NCBI RefSeq assembly: GCF_016860545.1
Contig: NZ_BNEB01000003.1
Location: 620,001 to 684,000, forward strand
Direction of reading: 5' to 3'
Length of the DNA: 64,000 nt
DNA from: Streptomyces asoensis
GTDB taxonomy: Bacteria; Actinomycetota; Actinomycetes; Streptomycetales; Streptomycetaceae
Of the stretch, positions 39,425 through 50,668 are shown piece after piece; the stretch's first letter is position 1; the number at the start of each line of letters is the position of its first letter. The notes under the pieces were generated by a model. It saw only the letters and a list, made by a program, of their open reading frames with translations, ran no database searches and was not told where the DNA came from. Position numbers and translations under genes: made by a program.

Positions 39425-39919
39425 ATGCACCCCGACCGCACCTCCACCACCCGTTTCCCCGTCCCCGTGGACGCCGCCCTGCGCGCCGCCGGCTGGCAGC
39501 CCGGACGGTGGGACATCAAACAGGCCGAGATCTGGGCCGACACCCTGCGCGACCACACCTCGCCCGCCGGCCACCGCCACGCGGTCTTCCCCGCGGCCGT
39601 CGAAGCCTGGGCCGAGTTCGGCGGTCTCACGATCACCCCCGCGGGACCCGGCCGCCAGGTCGCGCCCCCCACCCTCCACCTCGACCCCCTGCACGGCCTC
39701 CACCTCGCCCGCACCCTCGCCGACCTCGGCCGCGCCCTGGACACCGACGTCGCCCCCCTCGGCACCGAGACCGACACCCAGGGGCTCCTCGCCATCGACG
39801 CCATCGGCCGCGTCTACGCCCTCGACCACACCGGCGACTGGTACCTCGGCCCCGACATCGACCAAGCCCTCGGCGCACTCACCGGCGGCATCGAACCCGT
39901 ACGCCTCACCGCAGGCTGA
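39425..39919 (+). CDS. SUKH-3 immunity protein
   Basis: 164 aa from ATG 39425 (MHPDRTSTTRFPVPVDAALRAAGWQPGRWD). LRAAGWQPGR opening, AVEAWAEFGGLTITPAGPGRQ, LDPLHGLHLARTL, LAIDAIGRVYALDHTGDWYLGPDIDQALGALTGGI match the SUKH-3 (PF14433-type) pattern. These proteins are the usual antidote partners of YwqJ-like deaminases, and the preceding gene is exactly that, so a toxin-immunity pair is inferred. It is convergent with the histidine kinase gene; the 111-bp gap shows only C-rich sequence. Confidence 0.88.
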   Translation: MHPDRTSTTRFPVPVDAALRAAGWQPGRWDIKQAEIWADTLRDHTSPAGHRHAVFPAAVEAWAEFGGLTITPAGPGRQVAPPTLHLDPLHGLHLARTLADLGRALDTDVAPLGTETDTQGLLAIDAIGRVYALDHTGDWYLGPDIDQALGALTGGIEPVRLTAG

Positions 39920-40030
39920 CCGACCGGCCACCCCGCGCCGGGCACCCCCCACACGCCCGCGCCCGCTCCCACGTCCGGGCCCGCGCACCCGCCCGCGCCG
40001 GCAGCGAGCCCCGGCCCGGGAGCCCTGGGC

Positions 40031-41311
40031 CTACGACGCCGGAATCACCGCCGACACCCGGAAACCGCCCGCCTCCGTCGGCCCGGACACGAACACCCCG
40101 CCCAGCGCCACCACCCGCTCCTTCATCCCCACCAGGCCGTTGCCCCCCGACGGCAGCCCCGCCGACACCGACCCCATCTCCGGCGGCGCCCCGTTCTCCA
40201 CCTGCATCGCGATCTCCCCCGCCCGGTGCGCCAACCGCACATGCGCCTTCGCGCCGACCGCGTGCTTGTGGACGTTCGTCAACGCCTCCTGGACCACCCG
40301 GTACGCCGTCTGCTCCACCTCCGGCGCGTACGAGCGCACCTCACCCTCCACCCACAGCTCCACCACCATCCCCGCGGCCGCCGACTGCCCGACCAGCTCC
40401 TCCAGCTCCGACAGACACGGCCCCTCCCCCTCCTCCACCACCACGGCGGCGGCCACCGCCACCAACGGCACCGAGGCCGCCCGCTCCCCCGCCCCGCCGC
40501 TGCGCAGCACCCCGAGCATCTCCCGCAGCTCGGTCAACGCCTGCCGGCCCATGTCGCCCACCAGAGCGGCGTTGCGCACCGCCTTCTCCGGATCCTTGCG
40601 CGCGATCGCCTGCAACGCCGCCGCGTGCACCACCATCAGACTCACCCGGTGCGCCACCACGTCGTGCATCTCCCGCGCGATCCGGGTGCGCTCCTCGCCC
40701 CGCGCCCACTGCGCGCGCTCCTCCGCCCGCTCCGCGAGCAACTGCAACTCCCGCTCGAGGCTGTCGGCCCGCTCCCGCAGGCTCTCCATGAGCCGCCGCC
40801 GCGCGCCGACGTACATCCCCAGCAGCAGGGGCGGCGCCGTGAGTCCCAGCGAGGTCGTGATGGCGGCGAACGGGATGAACCAGTCGCCGATGGTCAGCCG
40901 GCCCTGGTCCATGCTCTGGCGTACCCGCACGAACGTCACGATCAGCGTGCCCACCAGCTGCATCCCGGCGAGCGAGGCGATGATCCGCCGGGGCAGCTCC
41001 GAAGCGGCCAGCGTGTACAGCCCCACGATGCCCATCAGGTAGCCCATCTGGGCGGGCGTGATCGCGATCGACACCAGCACCACGGCGATGGGCCACTTGC
41101 GCCGGACCACCAGCACCGAACCGGCCAGCAGCCCGAACACCACCCCGGCCGCGGGCGGGATCCCCGCGTCCCGCGCGAACGGGACGCCCTCCACCGCGCA
41201 CTCCACGGCGGACACGAGCCCGAGGCTCCAGTCGAACGCCGCGCTCCGCCGTCTGGCCCACCACAGCGGCCCTCCCCGGGCCGCGGTGTCCTCTTCCCCC
41301 GTCGTGGTCAT
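40031..41311 (-). CDS. Orphan sensor histidine kinase (NarX/DesK-type)
   Basis: Membrane histidine kinase, 426 aa from ATG 41311. About four to five membrane helices lie between residues 24 and 170. A coiled linker at 172-205 leads to a HisKA_3 dimerisation box RTRIAREMHDVVAHRVSLMVVHAAAL with H216 as the phosphoacceptor, and an HATPase_c domain with EQTAYRVVQEALTNVHKHA (N-box) and GNGLVGMKERVVALGG (G-box). No response regulator gene is adjacent; the nearest NarL-type regulators are at 53.5 and 61.6 kb. Signal unknown. Confidence 0.9.
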   Translation of the reverse strand: MTTTGEEDTAARGGPLWWARRRSAAFDWSLGLVSAVECAVEGVPFARDAGIPPAAGVVFGLLAGSVLVVRRKWPIAVVLVSIAITPAQMGYLMGIVGLYTLAASELPRRIIASLAGMQLVGTLIVTFVRVRQSMDQGRLTIGDWFIPFAAITTSLGLTAPPLLLGMYVGARRRLMESLRERADSLERELQLLAERAEERAQWARGEERTRIAREMHDVVAHRVSLMVVHAAALQAIARKDPEKAVRNAALVGDMGRQALTELREMLGVLRSGGAGERAASVPLVAVAAAVVVEEGEGPCLSELEELVGQSAAAGMVVELWVEGEVRSYAPEVEQTAYRVVQEALTNVHKHAVGAKAHVRLAHRAGEIAMQVENGAPPEMGSVSAGLPSGGNGLVGMKERVVALGGVFVSGPTEAGGFRVSAVIPAS

Positions 41312-41559
41312 GGCTCCAGCCTACGGGCGCGGCACCCGGCTTTTCCGGCGACTTTCTGCGGCCGAATCCCACCGATATCGCTCGAACAGGCGATCCAGGA
41401 CCGTTCGATGCCGGAATCGATCGTTCCGCACGCACGGTATGCCCGCGGCACATTCAGTGCGCAAGCCGACCTACACCGTCGCATCGAGGGTCGGTGGTAC
41501 GGCATAGTGGGGGGCGCCACTCGACGGCCCGGCCGAATGTCCGGTCCGGTCGATTTCAT

Positions 41560-41631
41560 TCCCCCGTGGTGTAATTGGCAGCACTGTGGCTTTTGGTGCC
41601 ATCTGTCCGGGTTCGAGTCCTGGCGGGGGAG
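41560..41631 (+). tRNA. tRNA-Gln(UUG)
   Basis: Acceptor arms TCCCCCG/CGGGGGA, discriminator G. The anticodon stem GTGGC/GCCAT encloses loop TTTTGGT, so the anticodon is TTG and it reads CAA. The T-arm holds GGGTTCGAGTCC. 72 nt, no CCA encoded. The flanks 41312-41559 show no gene. Confidence 0.95.
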
Positions 41632-41746
41632 CTTTACCAGAACCGGGCTCTGACAGCACTGTCAGGGCCCGCTCTCATGTCCCCCCGGAAACGCCCCGGT
41701 ATCCTTCGGATGTCCCACCCCACTCCACAGCCGAAGGGCATCTTCC

Positions 41747-43195
41747 GTGAGCGCCAATCGCCCGGCAGCCGTCGTCGTTCTCGCAGCGGGTGAGGGCACC
41801 CGTATGAAGTCGGCCATACCGAAGGTCCTGCACGAGATCAGCGGCCGCTCTCTCGTGGGCCATGTGCTCGCCGCCTCCCGTGAGTTGGACCCCGAGAACC
41901 TGGTCGTCGTCGTGGGGCACGCGCGCGAGAAGGTCACCGCGCACCTGAGCGGGATCGACCCGGCCGTGCGCACCGCCGTGCAGGAGGAGCAGAACGGCAC
42001 CGGGCACGCGGTCCGGATGGGCCTGGAGCAGCTCGGCGGCGGCGTCGACGGCACGGTGGTCGTCGTCTGCGGTGACACCCCGCTGCTGACGGGCGCGACC
42101 CTCGCGGCGCTGGCGGCCACCCACCACGCGGACGGCAACGCCGTCACCGTGCTGACGGCACAGGTGCCGGACGCGACGGGCTACGGACGCATCGTGCGCG
42201 ACGACGCCTCGGGCGCCGTGACCGCGATCGTCGAGCACAAGGACGCCTCCGAGGCCGTGCTGGCGATCCGGGAGATCAACTCCGGGGTGTTCGCGTTCGA
42301 CGGGCAGCTGCTGGCCGACGCGCTGAAGAAGGTCCGCACGGACAACAGCCAGGGCGAGGAGTACCTGACCGACGTGCTGGGGATCCTGCGGGAGGCCGGT
42401 CACCGGGTCGGGGCTTCCGTGGCCGCCGACCACCGCGAGATCGCCGGGATCAACAACCGTGTGCAGCTGAGCGAGGCGCGCCGGATCCTCAACGACCGGC
42501 TGCTGACCGCGGCGATGCTGTCGGGGGTGACCGTGATCGACCCGGCGACGACCTGGGTCGACGTCACCGTCACCTTCGAGCAGGACGCCGTCGTGCACCC
42601 CGGTACGCAGCTGCTGGGCGCCACGCACCTCGGCGAGGGCGCCGAGGTGGGTCCGAACAGCCGGCTGAAGGACACGAGGGTGGGTGCGGGGGCCCGGGTG
42701 AACAACACGGTGTCCGACGGCGCCGACCTCGGCCCGGACGCGTCGGTGGGGCCGTACGCCTATCTGCGGCCGGGCACGCGGCTGGGGGCGAAGGGCAAGA
42801 TCGGCACGTACGTGGAGACGAAGAACGCCTCCATCGGCGAGGGCACGAAGGTCCCCCACCTGTCCTACGTCGGGGACGCGACGATCGGTGATTACAGCAA
42901 CATCGGTGCGGCCAGCGTCTTCGTGAACTACGACGGGGAGAGCAAGCACCACACCACCGTCGGCTCGCACTGCAAGACGGGTTCGGACAACATGTTTGTG
43001 GCTCCTGTCACGGTCGGGGACGGCGCGTACACCGCCGCCGGGTCCGTGATCACCAAGGATGTGCCGCCCGGTTCGCTGGCCGTGGCCCGTGGTCAGCAGC
43101 GCAATATCGAGGGCTGGGTGGCCCGTAAGCGTCCGGGCAGCGCCGCGGCGAAGGCGGCCGAGACGGCCTCCCGCCAGGCCGAAAGCGAAAGCTGA
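41747..43195 (+). CDS. glmU: Bifunctional UDP-N-acetylglucosamine pyrophosphorylase / glucosamine-1-phosphate N-acetyltransferase
   Basis: Makes UDP-GlcNAc for peptidoglycan in the cytoplasm, 482 aa from GTG 41747. The N-terminal uridylyltransferase has VVLAAGEGTRMKSAIPKVLH (phosphate-binding loop), QEEQNGTGHAVRMGL and VVCGDTPLL. The C-terminal left-handed beta-helix acetyltransferase has the hexapeptide repeats from about 270 on, with RPGTRLGAKGKIGTYVETKNA, GDYSNIGAASVFVNYDG and KHHTTVGSHCKTGSDNMFVAPVTVG. The tail is Ala-rich. It heads the glmU-prs-rplY-pth series conserved in actinomycetes; prs follows 134 bp downstream. Confidence 0.97.
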   Translation: MSANRPAAVVVLAAGEGTRMKSAIPKVLHEISGRSLVGHVLAASRELDPENLVVVVGHAREKVTAHLSGIDPAVRTAVQEEQNGTGHAVRMGLEQLGGGVDGTVVVVCGDTPLLTGATLAALAATHHADGNAVTVLTAQVPDATGYGRIVRDDASGAVTAIVEHKDASEAVLAIREINSGVFAFDGQLLADALKKVRTDNSQGEEYLTDVLGILREAGHRVGASVAADHREIAGINNRVQLSEARRILNDRLLTAAMLSGVTVIDPATTWVDVTVTFEQDAVVHPGTQLLGATHLGEGAEVGPNSRLKDTRVGAGARVNNTVSDGADLGPDASVGPYAYLRPGTRLGAKGKIGTYVETKNASIGEGTKVPHLSYVGDATIGDYSNIGAASVFVNYDGESKHHTTVGSHCKTGSDNMFVAPVTVGDGAYTAAGSVITKDVPPGSLAVARGQQRNIEGWVARKRPGSAAAKAAETASRQAESES

Positions 43196-43329
43196 CCGGA
43201 AACGGGCGCGTCGAACACGGCGTACCGTGATAAGTGCACACCCGCACCCCACCAGCTGAGACGGCCCCGTCGCGCCCAGCGGCGAGGTATCTCGACATCC
43301 AGCTGAGACACCTCTGAGGAGACAGTGCT

Positions 43330-44304
43330 GTGACCGGGATCAAGACGACCGGCGAGAAGAAGATGATGTTCTTCTCCGGCCGCGCCCACCCCGAGCTTGC
43401 CGAGGAGGTCGCCCACCAGCTGGGGGTCGGGGTCGTTCCGACCAAGGCCTTCGATTTCGCCAACGGTGAGATCTATGTGCGCTACCAGGAGTCGGCGCGT
43501 GGCGCGGACTGCTTCCTGATCCAGAGCCACACGGCTCCGATCAACAAATGGATCATGGAACAGCTGATCATGATCGACGCGCTGAAGCGCGCGTCGGCCC
43601 GTTCGATCACGGTGATCGTGCCGTTCTACGGCTACGCCCGTCAGGACAAGAAGCACCGCGGGCGTGAGCCCATCTCGGCCCGTCTGATCGCGGACATGAT
43701 GAAGACGGCGGGTGCGGACCGCATCCTGACCGTGGATCTGCACACGGACCAGATCCAGGGCTTCTTCGACGGCCCGGTGGACCACCTCTTCGCGCTGCCG
43801 CTGCTCGCCGACTACGTCGGCAGCAAGGTGGACCGCGAGAAGCTGACCGTCGTGTCGCCGGACGCGGGCCGGGTCCGGGTCGCGGACCGGTGGTGCGACC
43901 GGCTGGGCGCGCCGCTGGCGATCGTGCACAAGCGGCGCGACAAGGACGTGGCGAACCAGGTGACGGTCCACGAGGTCGTGGGCGAGGTCAAGGGCCGGGT
44001 CTGTGTGCTGGTCGACGACATGATCGACACCGGTGGCACGATCTGCGCCGCCGCGGACGCGCTGTTCGCGCACGGCGCGGAGGACGTGATCGTGACGGCG
44101 ACGCACGGTGTGCTGTCGGGTCCGGCGGCCGACCGCCTGAAGAACTCGAAGGTGAGCGAGTTCATCTTCACCAACACCCTGCCGACCCCGGGCGAGCTGG
44201 AGGTCGACAAGATCACGGTGCTGTCCATCGCGCCGACGATCGCCAACGCGGTCCGCGAGGTGTTCGAGGACGGCTCGGTGACGAGCCTCTTCGACGAGCA
44301 GTGA
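43330..44304 (+). CDS. prs: Ribose-phosphate pyrophosphokinase
   Basis: Makes PRPP for nucleotides, His and Trp, 324 aa from GTG 43330, with GAGGAG 8-14 nt upstream. MMFFSGRAHPELAEEVAHQLGV, the RYQESARGADCFLIQSH region, the GYARQDKKHRGREPISARLIADMM ATP loop, ILTVDLHTDQIQGFFDGPVDHL and the PRPP-binding LVDDMIDTGGTICAAADAL are intact. Eleven-base direct repeats CCAGCTGAGAC at 43252 and 43299 lie in its leader. Confidence 0.97.
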   Translation: MTGIKTTGEKKMMFFSGRAHPELAEEVAHQLGVGVVPTKAFDFANGEIYVRYQESARGADCFLIQSHTAPINKWIMEQLIMIDALKRASARSITVIVPFYGYARQDKKHRGREPISARLIADMMKTAGADRILTVDLHTDQIQGFFDGPVDHLFALPLLADYVGSKVDREKLTVVSPDAGRVRVADRWCDRLGAPLAIVHKRRDKDVANQVTVHEVVGEVKGRVCVLVDDMIDTGGTICAAADALFAHGAEDVIVTATHGVLSGPAADRLKNSKVSEFIFTNTLPTPGELEVDKITVLSIAPTIANAVREVFEDGSVTSLFDEQ

Positions 44305-44326
44305 CGGTCCCCGTCTAGATCGATTT

Positions 44327-44387
44327 CGTGTACGGCCTTCCCGCTGCGTAAACTGTCCCAGTTGCTCGGCGAGGGAGGCCGTACACG
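44327..44387. promoter_or_regulatory. Long-spaced inverted repeat in the rplY promoter/leader region
   Basis: CGTGTACGGCCT (44327-44338) and AGGCCGTACACG (44376-44387) are perfect 12-bp arms 37 bp apart, with a TAAACT -10-like element between them. A third GTGTACGGC copy occurs near 44399. This is either an operator pair or an RNA leader structure controlling the L25 gene, possibly an autoregulatory one. Confidence 0.5.
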
Positions 44388-44491
44388 TGTGTTCCGCGTG
44401 TGTACGGCGGTCCGTTATCGACGCGCTCTTCGTAGCAGGCCGACGGTTTGGCCGGGTGACCACCTTCCCCCCTTTTCTACGAGGAGTGAAC

Positions 44492-45076
44492 ATGGCCGAG
44501 GTCAAGCTCGCAGCCGAGACCCGCACCGAGTTCGGCAAGGGCGCCGCCCGCCGTATCCGCCGTGACAGCAAGGTTCCCGCCGTGGTCTACGGCCACGGTG
44601 TCGACCCCGTGCACATCACGCTGCCGGGCCACGAGCTCCAGCTCGCGCTGCGCACCCCGAACGTCCTGCTGAGCCTGGAGATCGACGGCAAGACGCAGCT
44701 GGCCATCCCGAAGGCCGTGCAGCGCGACGCGATCAAGGGCTTCCTGGACCACGTCGACCTGCTGCTCGTCAAGCGCGGCGAGAAGGTCAACGTCGAGGTC
44801 TTCGTCCACACCGAGGGCGACCTGGCCCCGGGTGCCTACCTGCTCGAGCACGTCCTGAGCACGCTGACCGTCGAGGCCGAGGCCACGCACATCCCCGAGT
44901 CGGTCACGGTCTCCATCGAGGGCCTGGAGGCCGGCGCCTCCATCCTCGCGAAGGACATCCCGCTCCCCAAGGGCACGACGCTGGCGATCGACGAGGACGC
45001 GGTCGTCCTCCAGGTCCTGGCCGCCCAGGCGGAGGAGGCCCCGGCCGAGGCCGAGGCCGAGGCCACCGAGGCCTGA
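44492..45076 (+). CDS. rplY: 50S ribosomal protein L25/CTC
   Basis: 5S rRNA-binding ribosomal protein of the long CTC type, 194 aa from ATG 44492, with GAGGAG 6 nt upstream. The N-terminal L25 domain has AAETRTEFGKGAARRIRRDSKVPAVVYGHG. The C-terminal TL5 beta domain follows (HIPESVTVSIEGLEAGASILAKDIPLPKG), and the tail is acidic (EEAPAEAEAEATEA). It lies between prs and pth, as usual. Confidence 0.96.
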   Translation: MAEVKLAAETRTEFGKGAARRIRRDSKVPAVVYGHGVDPVHITLPGHELQLALRTPNVLLSLEIDGKTQLAIPKAVQRDAIKGFLDHVDLLLVKRGEKVNVEVFVHTEGDLAPGAYLLEHVLSTLTVEAEATHIPESVTVSIEGLEAGASILAKDIPLPKGTTLAIDEDAVVLQVLAAQAEEAPAEAEAEATEA

Positions 45077-45098
45077 TCCTCCGGATTCTCATCCCGTC

Positions 45099-45128
45099 GG
45101 CCGCCGCTTCCCCCGGGGAGCGGCGGCC
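45099..45128 (+). terminator. Hairpin between rplY and pth
   Basis: Arms GGCCGCCGCT and AGCGGCGGCC, 10 bp perfect, with extra CCCC/GGGG pairing in the loop, 23 bp after the rplY stop. Confidence 0.7.
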
Positions 45129-45203
45129 TGCGTGTAGCCCCCGCGGGTGCGGCCCGGGGGGCGCCTTTTCGTGTGTGCAGCCGCTGCGTGGAGTCGAGGA
45201 GAC

Positions 45204-45806
45204 ATGGACGTGACGACCGATGCCGGTGCCCCCTGGCTGATCGCGGGCCTGGGCAATCCCGGTCCGGAGTACGCCATGAACCGGCACAACGTCGGTTTCA
45301 TGGTGGCGGATCTGCTGGCCGAGCGGATCGGGGGCCGGTTCAAGCGGGCGGGGAAGGCGCAGGCCCAGGTGGTGGAGGGCCGGCTGGGTCCGCCGGGTCC
45401 GGGGAGCCGGCGGGTGGTGCTGGTGAAGCCGATGTCGTTCATGAACGTGTCGGGCGGTCCGGTGAACGCGCTGCGGGACTTCTACAAGGTCCCGGTGGCG
45501 AACATCGTGGCGGTCCATGACGAGCTGGACATCGACTACGGCGTGCTGCGGCTCAAGCTCGGCGGCGGGGACAACGGGCACAACGGCCTGAAGTCGATGA
45601 CCAAGGCGATGGGCGCGGAGTACCACCGGGTGCGGTTCGGGATCGGGCGGCCGCCGGGGCGCATGCAGGTGGCGGACTTCGTGCTGAAGGACTTCTCCTC
45701 GGCCGAGCGCAAGGAACTGGACTACTTCGTGGACCGTGCGGCGGACGCGGTGGAGGCACTGGTGCTGGAGGGCCTGGAGCGGGCCCAGAGCACGTACAAC
45801 TCCTGA
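45204..45806 (+). CDS. pth: Peptidyl-tRNA hydrolase
   Basis: Releases tRNA from stalled peptidyl-tRNA, 200 aa from ATG 45204, with GAGGAG 5-10 nt upstream. [28 protein letters not shown] has the catalytic His in [49 protein letters not shown] and [17 protein letters not shown] are the Pth signatures. Confidence 0.97.
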   Translation: MDVTTDAGAPWLIAGLGNPGPEYAMNRHNVGFMVADLLAERIGGRFKRAGKAQAQVVEGRLGPPGPGSRRVVLVKPMSFMNVSGGPVNALRDFYKVPVANIVAVHDELDIDYGVLRLKLGGGDNGHNGLKSMTKAMGAEYHRVRFGIGRPPGRMQVADFVLKDFSSAERKELDYFVDRAADAVEALVLEGLERAQSTYNS

Positions 45807-45848
45807 CTTGTCGCCCGGAGAGGTTGACGGGCCGTTCAGGCATGGCCA

Positions 45849-46502
45849 ATGATCCCGGCCATGCCTGCCACCGCCGCTTCGTCCCCTCGCCATCGGGCGC
45901 ACTCCCGCAAGGGTTCGGCCAAGGGCCGGGCCGCGGGCGGCGCGGGCCCGGCCAAGGGTCCGGGAAAGACGTCCGCCGGGGGTGCGGCCGGGGCGCCCGG
46001 CCCGGGCGGTGCCCGTGGTCCGGGTGGGGCGCGGGCCTCCGTGCCGGTGGCCGCGTTGCGGTTCGGGCGGGTGGTGGCGATGAGTGTGATCGCCGTGCTG
46101 ATCCTGGTCGCGGGGGTGTGGGGCTCCTGGGGGTCCGCCCAGCACGTGATGCTGACGAAGGGCCGGGAGCAGGGCACGGTCGTGGTGACGCGGTGCGGCG
46201 CGGACACGTGCGCGGGGCCGTACACGCCGCTGTCCGCCGGGTCGACGGCACGCGCGCGCGTGGTGATCGAGAAGTCGGTGGCGGTCCGCAAGGGCGGGGT
46301 CTACACGGTGGTGATCAAGCCGGGCGGTGACGAGGCCGTTCGGTCGGGTCCGGCCGGGGTGCTGTACGCGTGGGTGCCGTTGGGCGGGGCGCTGCTGCTG
46401 GCGTCGGTGGTGGTCGCGGGCGGTCTGGGGCGGGTGCGGGCGGGCTGGGTGCTGGCGGGGTCGGGGGTGGCGTTGCTGACGGCGGCGTTCGTCGCCGTGT
46501 GA
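45849..46502 (+). CDS. Membrane protein of unknown function
   Basis: Not recognised. 217 aa from ATG 45849 (an in-frame ATG four codons later is also possible). Residues 1-65 are a Gly/Ala/Pro/Lys/Arg-rich cytoplasmic tail. One helix at about 75-95 (VVAMSVIAVLILVAGVWGSW) is followed by an external region of about 70 residues with two Cys (TRCGADTCAGPYTPL), probably a disulfide, and then two helices at about 168-190 and 196-216. A DUF3592-like topology is possible but unproven. 42 bp after pth on the same strand. Confidence 0.7.
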   Translation: MIPAMPATAASSPRHRAHSRKGSAKGRAAGGAGPAKGPGKTSAGGAAGAPGPGGARGPGGARASVPVAALRFGRVVAMSVIAVLILVAGVWGSWGSAQHVMLTKGREQGTVVVTRCGADTCAGPYTPLSAGSTARARVVIEKSVAVRKGGVYTVVIKPGGDEAVRSGPAGVLYAWVPLGGALLLASVVVAGGLGRVRAGWVLAGSGVALLTAAFVAV

Positions 46503-46535
46503 GCGCGCCGGGCCGTGGCCGGCCCCATGACGTGA

Positions 46536-46571
46536 GGGTGCCCCCGGGTCCGTGCGGATCCGGGGGCACCC
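46536..46571. terminator. Bidirectional terminator before ppc
   Basis: 16-bp arms (GGGTGCCCCCGGGTCC / GGATCCGGGGGCACCC, one G-T pair) with a GTGC loop, between the convergent ends of the membrane-protein gene and ppc. Confidence 0.85.
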
Positions 46572-46601
46572 TTCGTGCGTGCCGGGCGGCGGGCGCCCGG
46601 G

Positions 46602-49343
<2,742 letters not shown>

Positions 49344-49511
49344 AGGTGCGGCTCCTTGCAGTGTTGAAGCTCGTCCGGGTGGGAACCCGGTCGTCGGCCC
49401 CGCGGCGGGCGTCGCACAGGGGCCGGACATCCGGGAAGAAAAGAGAGCGGACCGCGCTGTCCGACCGTTCCAAGGATAGGTGTCCGCCGGGACGCGCAGG
49501 TTGGCGGGCTC

Positions 49512-49566
49512 TTGCCGCCGGGCGGCGCGCTGCCATACTTACGTTGCCGTAGGTTACGGAACCGTA
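49512..49566 (+). promoter_or_regulatory. Desaturase promoter with overlapping inverted repeats
   Basis: TTGCCG (49512-49517) and CATACT (49534-49539) are spaced 16 bp. The expected start near 49546 is covered by TACGG-AA-CCGTA (49555-49566) and direct CCGTAGG repeats 15 bp apart at 49547 and 49562. The layout is that of a repressor site for the TetR protein encoded at the end of the same operon. The leader to the ATG is about 110 nt. Confidence 0.55.
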
Positions 49567-49654
49567 GGGAGAGCCGTATGCGTTTGTTCCGTGGCTTTCC
49601 GTGGTTGCCGTGTCACGGCATCACCCTCATCCCAAGACCCCCCAGGGGACGCGC

Positions 49655-50668
49655 ATGGCCACAGGCAGCTCCAACGTGATCGATGACCCTTCGAAGGCGC
49701 CGGACGGCACCCCCACGCCCTCCGCCACTCTGGGGGGCGAGCAGAAGCGTTCGATCGAGCAGATCATGCTGCTGATCTTCATCGTCGTCCCGTTCCTCGC
49801 GGTGCTGGCGGCGGTGCCGCTCGCCTGGGGCTGGGGGGTGAGCTGGCTGGATCTGGGCCTGCTCGTCTTCATGTACTTCCTCGGCTGCCACGGCATCACC
49901 ATCGGGTTCCACCGGTACTTCACGCACGGTTCGTTCAAGGCGAAGCGGCCGCTCAGGATCGCGCTCGCGGTCATGGGGTCGATGGCGGTGGAGGGGCCGC
50001 TGGTGCGCTGGGTGGCGGACCACCGCAAGCACCACAAGTTCTCCGACGCGCAGGGCGACCCGCATTCGCCGTGGCGGTTCGGCGAGACGTTCCCGGCGCT
50101 GGTCAAGGGCCTGTGGTGGGCCCACATCGCGTGGATGTTCGACGAGGAGCAGACCCCGCAGGAGAAGTACGCGCCGGATCTGATCAAGGACCCGGCGATC
50201 CGCGCGATCTCCCGGCAGTTCGTGTACTGGACGATCCTGTCGCTGGCGCTGCCGGCGCTGGTGGGCGGCCTGGTGACGATGTCCTGGTGGGGCGCGTTCA
50301 CGGGGTTCTTCTGGGGTTCGCTGGTGCGGGTGGCGCTGCTGCACCACGTGACCTGGTCGATCAACTCGATCTGTCACGCGGTGGGCAAGCGCCCGTTCAA
50401 GTCGCGGGACCGTTCCGGCAACGTGTGGTGGCTGGCGGTGCTGTCCTGCGGCGAGTCCTGGCACAACCTGCACCACGCGGACCCGACCTCGGCACGCCAC
50501 GGGGTGATGCGGGGCCAGGTGGACTCCTCGGCGCGGTTCATCCGCTGGTTCGAGATGCTGGGGTGGGCGTACGACGTGCGCTGGCCGTCACGCTCGCGTA
50601 TCGATTCGCGCCGCAACTCGGGTGAGGACGGTTCCCGGCGGGAGAGGACGACCGCCGAGGCGGCATGA
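49655..50668 (+). CDS. Acyl-CoA / stearoyl-type delta-9 fatty acid desaturase
   Basis: Di-iron membrane desaturase introducing double bonds into acyl chains, 337 aa from ATG 49655, with CAGGGGAC 5-12 nt upstream. Three histidine boxes are intact: HRYFTH, HRKHHKF and HNLHHADP. Membrane helices surround them (IMLLIFIVVPFLAVLAAVPLAW, LGLLVFMYFLGCHGITIGF, FVYWTILSLALPALVGGLV, WWGAFTGFFWGSLVRVALLHHV). Its stop overlaps the TetR start by ATGA. It could supply the unsaturated chains used by the cyclopropane synthase at 4.9 kb. Redox partner not encoded nearby. Confidence 0.95.
   Translation: MATGSSNVIDDPSKAPDGTPTPSATLGGEQKRSIEQIMLLIFIVVPFLAVLAAVPLAWGWGVSWLDLGLLVFMYFLGCHGITIGFHRYFTHGSFKAKRPLRIALAVMGSMAVEGPLVRWVADHRKHHKFSDAQGDPHSPWRFGETFPALVKGLWWAHIAWMFDEEQTPQEKYAPDLIKDPAIRAISRQFVYWTILSLALPALVGGLVTMSWWGAFTGFFWGSLVRVALLHHVTWSINSICHAVGKRPFKSRDRSGNVWWLAVLSCGESWHNLHHADPTSARHGVMRGQVDSSARFIRWFEMLGWAYDVRWPSRSRIDSRRNSGEDGSRRERTTAEAA

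Noticed and set aside
34544..39919. Prophage or integrative element carrying the toxin-like genes
   Set aside because: No integrase, att repeats or tRNA junction was seen; GC and codon use match the surroundings.
41560..41631. tRNA-Gln as an integration site
   Set aside because: No 3' duplicate of the tRNA end or integrase is visible in the flanking sequence.
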